Below, piece by piece: positions 51,593 to 64,000 of a DNA stretch of 64,000 nucleotides (positions are counted from its first letter, which is position 1; each line of letters starts with the position of its first letter). The notes beneath the pieces were generated by a model. The model was given only the letters and a program-made list of their open reading frames with translations. It was not told the origin of the DNA and did no database searches. Source of the stretch: Hippasteria phrygiana. Its lineage: Eukaryota > Echinodermata > Asteroidea > Valvatida > Goniasteridae. Both the position numbers and the translations under genes were made by a program. The stretch is from positions 62,001-126,000 of the forward strand of contig JAZGUH010000280.1 of the NCBI GenBank assembly GCA_037893225.1. The letters run 5' to 3'.

Positions 51593-52069
51593 GGTCACGA
51601 ATTACAACCATTTTTGAATATTTAAAGTGATCACGCAAAACAACTGCAAAGACCTATTCCTCATTTCGATAAAATGGGCCACTATATTCCTTGGTTCAAG
51701 CTGTGTCATACATTTCCAGACATCACCCCTAAGAGAACGTGACTGCATAGATTAAAACTAGGAGCCTTGAATTCCTAATGCGTAATTCCACTTCAGTCGT
51801 ATCGGCATAGGCAGATAAACAAAACGGCAGATAACCTAGATAGTTCAGGAGTTGAAAATGACGTTGATTCACCAGAATGGTTTCATTGAGAAATTATTGA
51901 GTGATACCACCTGTTTGCTTGCAATGCTGGATTGTTTTGTTGTGTCTCTTATGGAAAAGAAAACCTCACAAGACATGCACCTTGCAAAAAAGTATAACAC
52001 TTCAACCTCCAAATGAGTTGGTGTGTAAGCTTTAGGGGCAGTCTTGTAATGTCCCTCGGAATTCACAAT

Positions 52070-52680
52070 GCCCCCCCAACCCATCCTGCCCCCCTCAATT
52101 TCCCAAGATCCCACCTCCCAAACTATGTAGCCCTACCCCCTCTTCCCCAAGACCCCACCTCCCAAACTATGTAGCCCCACCCCCTCTATTCCCCAAGAAC
52201 CCACCTCCCAAACTATATAGCCCCACCCCCTCTATTCCCCAAGAACCCACCTCCCAAACTATGTAGCCCCACCCCCTCTTCCCCAAGACCCCACCTCCCA
52301 AACTATGTAGGCCCACCCCCTCAATTCCCCAAGACCCCACCTCCCAAACTATGTAGTCCCACCCCCTCAATTCCGCAAGACCCCACCTACCAAACTATGT
52401 AGCCCCACCCCCTCTATTCCCCAAGAACCCACCTCCCAAACTATGTAGCCCACCCCTCTATTCTGCAAGACCCCACCTACCAAACTATGTAGCCCCACCC
52501 CCTCTATTCCCCAAGAACCCACCTCCCAAACTATGTAGGCCCACCCCTCTATTCCCCAAGACCCCACCTCCCAAATTATACAGCCCACCCCCTGGACCCC
52601 CTCCTTCCAAAGCATGTAGCCCCACCCCATCTAATTCCCTGGACCCCTCCTCCCAAAGCATGCAGCCCTGCCCCCTCTAT
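52070..52680 (+). repeat. 43-50-bp C-rich minisatellite
   Basis: About 12 units of CTCCCAAACTATGTAGCCCC, then ACCCCCTCTATTCCCCAAGA and CCCAC. The minus strand carries regular GGGG tracts and so could form G-quadruplexes. Open frames on the minus strand here are repeat artefacts. Confidence 0.92.
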
Positions 52681-52802
52681 TCCCCTCCTTAGAAAGTGTC
52701 ACTTTACTGAAAATTTCCTTATGTTGTCACTTCAGCGGCATGACAACTAATTTTTTTTTTTGTAGCTTCATGAGTGTCACAAATGTTTAGTTTCCCACAC
52801 AC

Positions 52803-52926
52803 TATAAAAGGACTGTTTCTTGCCAAGACTTGCTCAGACAGTTGCTTAAAGTTAGACAACAGAAATTATCAAGCTTTAATCTAATCATGAAGGCATTAAA
52901 TTCTAGATGCGGCGCGCCTTTTTTGA
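52803..52926 (+). promoter_or_regulatory. Candidate TATA promoter and noncoding first exon of the subtilase gene
   Basis: TATAAAAG at 52803-52810 is followed about 30 bp on by an initiator-like CTCAGAC (A at 52836). A donor TTTTGA|GTAAGT sits at 52926/52927. This would give a first exon of roughly 90 nt spliced to the acceptor at 54736. It contains an upstream ATG at 52887. Inference only; it is the best-looking core promoter between LTV1 and the protease. Confidence 0.4.
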
Positions 52927-54758
52927 GTAAGTCTTATCAACAGTCGGTTACAATAAACTGTACCTGTTAGTCCATAGGCCAGACAAAAAAATCGGTACCA
53001 TCTTTGGCGCAAAACTTTAGTGGTACTAAAATATTTGTAGGGTCAGTACAAGTAAATTAATATGTGATAACCTTGCCACACGAGCAGAATTTATTTTGGA
53101 TGTTAGTGTTTTCGCCCATAGGCACCAATGCACAATTGACTTAAATTGTATAATTTGTTTCCATATACACATTATCAGTATAATGTACGAGTTTGAAGGC
53201 CAGCAAATAGACACGTTGGGATGCATTTTTTCATTCAATCTAGGTTTATTCTACATGCAGGGCACATGTTCATGAGGGGGAAATCAGACTCCCTGGGAAG
53301 GTAGTAAATGCTGTAATAGATGATGCCTGGACAAAGTGCCTTTTTAGTGTTTGCCCAGAGGGTCTGTCCCCACAACGCATGATAACCACTAATAAGCTGC
53401 CACTCTGGAAGGGTTATCATATCAAAACATAATCTAGGGATGTTGAACTATTTAAAAATTGCAAGTAGAATTTTCCCACCAAGATGGTACCGATAAGTGA
53501 AATTGGGGGTCTGGGCCTATGGACTATGTGTATTAAGTGTGTGAGATTCCATGACTTTCCAGGTTTTATTTCTTGAAAAAAACCTTGAAAACCATGCTCA
53601 AGCTAGTATGCTGGAAACCTTGATAATAAGGCTTTTTCTCACCTCAATCAAACCAAAATAGGTTATTTTTTGAAATTTTGTTATCCATAGAGGACCTAAC
53701 AGAAAGTGCCTAATAATTTCAAGAAAAATATTTAATTGGAAATGAAGCGACTGCTCAAAGCATTAAACTTTGTAACAGTTGCGAGCATTTGCCTGCTTTT
53801 CCTTATCTAAATGCCGTGTAATCAGCTATCAAGAGATAACCTGTTTCATTGAACGAAGGATGATTGACGTGAGGGATTGAGAACGACAACACCTGTTTTT
53901 GTTTTTGTGGTCTTATATGCAATTATTTCCCATAAACGACTTATTCTCCCGTTTGCGTTGATGTGGATCAGAAGTTGGCCTGAGTAACGTAAGTTAAACC
54001 CTATATTCTTTGCCTGTTGAAATAACAAATTGTGCTTGCACTTTGCTGAATTCAGTTGGTGTATTGAAATTTTTGTGTTTTGCTTCCTGAAAGCGTATGG
54101 TAATTGTCTTGTTTTATTTTGTCTTTCCGAGCATCTTGGTTTTTTTCAAACTTGAGTTTGCAGTTTTTACCGAACTTAAAATCATGTTATCATGTGGTCT
54201 TTACGTACATCCAAATAATTTAGGGATCCTAGAAAATTGTGAGGAAAATAACTTCCAAGGACTTTACTTTTTAAATAGTTTGAGAATTTTTGTAAACTTT
54301 TTGAAATTATTATCTTTAGTTTTTGTTTTCAGTGTATGAAGTTGTTCAAGAGTTCGTTTCAAACACCTAAAATCCCCAAACTGACTGGTTTCAAAGATTA
54401 TTTTAGCCCCCCCCCACAAAAAAATTGCTGAATTTTTCAAAACCCACATCTTTAAAAACTGACCAGCTTCAGAGATTATTTTAGCGCTTGTTCCCCCAAA
54501 AATGCAACAACAGTTAATGCAGTTAATGAATTTTCCAAGAAAGTAAAAAAAAAAAATTGAATTAGTCCAAAAAATCAAGTCCTCAAAACTGAATAGCTTT
54601 AAAGATTCCCCCCCCCCCCTAAAAAAAATGGCCCAGAATCATAACTGCATTGATTTTTTCCTGCCTGGTTTTCTGATTTGTTCTGCCTCCTTGTATACTA
54701 CGCCTTGTATACTACTTTGTCTTTTTTCCTGTCTAGATCCACTGACTAAATCTTCAAG

Positions 54759-60708
<5,950 letters not shown>

Positions 60709-60849
60709 ACAAGGCGTGTGGTAAGAAACCTTCAACTTTAAAGAAACTGCTATCCAGTTCAACTTGTTGTGCACACATTTAAGTCAGCCATGGTTTTCAT
60801 GGTAAATGTTCCACCAGCTTGGTTCCGCCGGTTCCCACCAATATATTCT

Positions 60850-61060
60850 ACCTGTGCCTAGATGTAGAACAAAAAAGCTATGCCAATAGTTTTTCCATCG
60901 TTCTGTATCTCTGTGGAACCCTTTGCCTGGTGAATGTTTCCCTTCATCTTACGATCTTTCCTGCTTCGAGAGGAATCTTAATTCCTACCTCTTGTATCTT
61001 TGTCTTTTTGTGGCTACGTAGGTTAAGTGCTTTTTGGCTTTTAGCCTTGTTCAGGGCAAA
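60850..61060 (+). mobile_element. LINE 3' end fragment, second copy
   Basis: VPRCRTKK (then a stop), SVSLWNPLP and CFPSSYDLS align with the 11.6-kb fragment, so the same LINE family; it continues to NLNSYLL before stopping. Confidence 0.65.
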
Positions 61061-61137
61061 CTTACATGAAAAAAAATTTATAAAAAATTCTCCCAAAAGT
61101 TGGTAAGAAATGGATTCCAAACGAACTATTTCATATC

Positions 61138-61436
61138 AGGCCAAAAAAAAATAATTGTGTTGCCCTCTGCGACCGACCCTAGAAGTCACAAAAGTCGGGT
61201 CACTTATTTTTTTTGTTGAAGGAATTTTCAAAATCTCACCTTTTCCCGCACAATATGAACAAGTTCTATTGAAATCATTGTCTTTACGACGACACAATTG
61301 TGCATTTCACCATCGTACTTTTTGCCTCCCAACTCCAAGTTACAGGACATGATGTATTTTTTTGATGTTTTCATGGATGGTAAAAAGAATCTGCCGCTCC
61401 CATTTAAGGGCAACACAAGTTTTTTTTTTTGGCCTA
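61138..61436 (+). repeat. AGGCCAAA TIR element in the protease 3' UTR intron
   Basis: Cleanest copy: ends AGGCCAAAAAAAA..TTGTGTTGCCCT and AGGGCAACACAAG..TTTTGGCCT are inverted repeats of each other. Confidence 0.75.
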
Positions 61437-61640
61437 ATGCAAAAACGTTGACAGACATCTGTGAAATGGCCAGCGGGTGATTTACTTAAATCTGACGTTT
61501 TCACTCTAAAATGTGTTTGTTCTCGCAGTCTAATAATTAATAGCCTGTTCTCTTTGTTTGTATTCTTGCAGGGACTTGTGAGAGAGAATCCTGATTCTAT
61601 CTTCTTCAAAACTGAATTCTGAACCTTCCGTTCTTAATCA

Positions 61641-64000
61641 TAAACGAGCAAAACAAATACACAAACTTTCAGATGTTTTATTCATTTTGTGCCACATTTG
61701 CATAATTTTATTATTAGTTTAATAGGACACTAGTTATTGCAGTATACAAGCTTTATATCTTCATGTTCAGGAAATGTCCAGTTTAAAATGTTGATGTGAT
61801 AAAAAAGTCCCCATATAGATATTCAACCCGGTTGACATCTAAAGCCGCGGATTGAAAATTACCACCTGGCTGGTTGACGGCTATCGGCGTATTTTCTGAG
61901 TTTAATTTTTAAAAACAACTCAATATTTCCCAGTAGTTTGGGAATGTGGTGGCTTTGTACTGCAAGGAAGCTTATGGCGTAACAATTTTATGCTGGGGCG
62001 CTTAATGCGACAGAAAATAACTTTTAAATTAATGGGAAATTTTGGTTCATTTGGTTGTATTCACTTTGTACAATGTATTGTTCTCGACAAATCTTTCGCC
62101 ATATTGTTAGGTGTTTGGCCTTGGTTGAAACAGTGATGCCCTCCATACTTTTTTGGGGGGTGGGGGTAGTTTTTCATTTACTTGGTGTGACATTTCGGCG
62201 GGGGATCCAGATGACTCCGAGTTTATTGGGGGAGGGGGCATGCAGACCAAGCATGTTTTTGTGATTCATTTTGGGTTTTCAATTTTTTTCATTCTAACAA
62301 GTCTCCGAACTGGCACAGTCAGCAACCTTTTCTCTTGGTTTTTTTTTTACCAGTTCAAACAATCTGTCTCAACATGTTGACCTGGATTGACCTTTACTGT
62401 GTAGCGGCCATCTTGTTACTTCTGACTCGGGCTTGTGTTAAAAGTTCAGAAACTAATTGTACTCAATGCACCAACTTTTTTTAAGCCGTATCAACCAGTC
62501 ACTCATGTCAGACTTTTGTCTTTGATTGGTCGATATGTCAGGGGGCGTGGCTTAAGAGATTGGCGCGTGGCTGCCTCTTTAATAAATGAGCATCAGACTT
62601 TGGGCAGCACATTTCTAAACACAATTGTGAGACGACTTTGAAATGTCATATAGAAATATTGCAACTTTCTCGGCTTTTCAGATGTGGGGGATGGAGAAAA
62701 ACAAACCAACCTATGATGATTGTTTAACTTGTTAAATATTGTAGTTAATAATTCAACTTCATTCCAGTGTAATTTTAAGTCTATTGGAACGGTAAATTCA
62801 GTTTGATGGAATTTTTTTTAGTGAAAGTACACAACAAATGTCGACCTGCAATATACTGGTATTTAGAAGAAAAAAAATCATGTAATTGGGGACGTAATGG
62901 TTTCTGTCACAGTGACTCCATCGGACAAATGTAAATTTAGGAAAACTGCCATACACCCCCATGAAATGAGTGAAAGACAACTTGACGCTTTCCACTATTC
63001 TAGATACAAGCACATTTATTTATACACAATTCCAAAATTACAGGTTTTCGTTCAGCTTTCTTCCAATTTTAGGTGAGGACTTCACAAAATCCAATCGATT
63101 CACAATAATTATTCGAAATCCACTAAATTAAGCTCTCTTAATTAAACTCTCATATCTTTCTCCAATTCAGAAATTCAAAGAGGCGCAAAATATCTCAACG
63201 TCCCAATCATCTAACAAGTGTATAACTAAATTCACAACCTCGAATGTTAAGAGTCCAATTCCAAATTTTTAGCCGACTCTTCAATCAAAATTGTTTAACT
63301 CTACGGAGCCAAAATATTCTTAAGGCATCTATCAAATGTCACCCTATTAATAATCTTCATTCGACAATCTCAATATACATGTATCAACGTCTGCCTTGAT
63401 CTACGATTAAGCTCAAAGGTTTTTAAATGAAATAACCACTCCTATGGTCCAATTCTGTTCAATAATACAATACAAATTTGTTGGCAAATCTCTCCAACCT
63501 TCACATTTTTCAATAATTCGATATTCGTTTCCAGTTATACAAAACTGAGACTCTTAAAATCTCCTGGAAACTGTTCAACTTCAAATTTGTACTGCCAACC
63601 TTGTTCTATATTATACACAACAAATATACACAATCTTTCAAGTCGTGGAAATGCTAGCTATGGCAGAATTATACAACAAAAATCAACAGTTCAAAATGTT
63701 CCGATTTCACCGTCCGCTTCAATCAGTCAGGGAAACAACAGGTAGGGTACACAATGCTGATCCCGGCACACAATGGAACGTGTTCACAGCGGCTCTACCA
63801 CAACTTAAAACCCCGAAATTAAGTGCCATCTAGAGAATTAACGTTACATTGAAACTGGATTTACTAAATTGAAACTAAATTGTCGGTACAAAAAAGTAAT
63901 TTATCTCCATGTGTTAATCAAATACAATCTATGCACTTGATATGAACGATCGAATTTAATACAATATAAAAAGGTGGATCAACATAAGTCATGACAAATA
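61641..64000. other. AT-rich downstream region without a supported gene
   Basis: Possible end of the protease transcript, then about 2 kb with no recognisable protein homology, RNA gene or TIR pair. 62380-62650 contains GCGGCCATCTTG and GGGGCGTGGC. 63000-63830 is AT-rich without long frames. An unlabelled transposon cannot be excluded. Confidence 0.5.

Larger units (their letters stand above)
60709..61640 (+). other. Probable spliced 3' UTR of the subtilase gene
   Basis: The stop codon is followed after 13 nt by a good donor (GTGTG|GTAAGA, intron from 60722), and a strong acceptor (TTCTTGCAG) ends at 61571. This suggests a 3' UTR intron with a noncoding last exon starting at 61572. The intron contains a LINE 3' fragment and a TIR element. 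No AATAAA was seen close to the expected end, so the 3' end is unresolved. Confidence 0.45.

Noticed and set aside
52167..52630. Minus-strand Gly/Trp-rich repeat frames (VGSWGIEGVG units)
   Set aside because: Translation of the C-rich minisatellite; unit lengths vary and shift the frame.

Overview
This is a eukaryotic (animal) genomic window with spliced genes, long introns and a dense population of small transposable elements. The exons encode clear metazoan orthologues (COPS5, LTV1, SLC17A9, a B4GALT5/6-like glycosyltransferase and a secreted subtilase). The intergenic and intronic DNA is full of tRNA-derived SINEs, LINE 3' ends and TIR elements, including a family with ends like GGGCCCAATTTC. 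Together this looks like a marine deuterostome; I favour an echinoderm, possibly a sea star. That is an inference from gene content and repeat style, not a database match.

Layout. (1) 396-14394, plus: last five coding exons of a B4GALT5/6-like beta-1,4-glycosyltransferase; the 5' exons lie left of the window. (2) 14395-22688: intergenic, no supported gene, several inverted-repeat elements. (3) 22689-29888, plus: complete COPS5, the JAMM deneddylase subunit of the COP9 signalosome, 8 exons, 330 aa. (4) 31879-39269, minus: complete SLC17A9-like vesicular nucleotide transporter, 9 exons, 453 aa, convergent with COPS5. (5) 39780-50162, plus: LTV1 ribosome-biogenesis factor, 470 aa, head-to-head with SLC17A9 (about 510 bp between start codons), with a first coding exon that contributes only the ATG. 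(6) 50129-52680: two minisatellites, the first apparently seeded by the last LTV1 codons. (7) 54759-60708, plus: complete secreted subtilisin-like serine protease (I9 propeptide plus S8 domain), 8 coding exons, 370 aa, with a candidate TATA promoter near 52.8 kb. (8) 60722-64000: 3' UTR, repeats and AT-rich sequence without a supported gene.

Exon boundaries were set by GT/AG sites and by checking that the reading phase closes across every junction; all five genes close without a frameshift. They are not an operon and share no obvious pathway: COPS5 and LTV1 are housekeeping, SLC17A9 loads ATP into vesicles, and the glycosyltransferase and protease serve the secretory route.

The most striking non-genic content is a set of nested and foldback elements: a 643-bp foldback with a 9-bp target duplication inside a second element in COPS5 intron 1; a hAT-like element (8-bp duplication) inside a tandemly expanded pogo-like element in LTV1 intron 8; a 219-bp almost perfect palindrome in LTV1 intron 1; and a Crypton-like tyrosine-recombinase relic in the glycosyltransferase intron.
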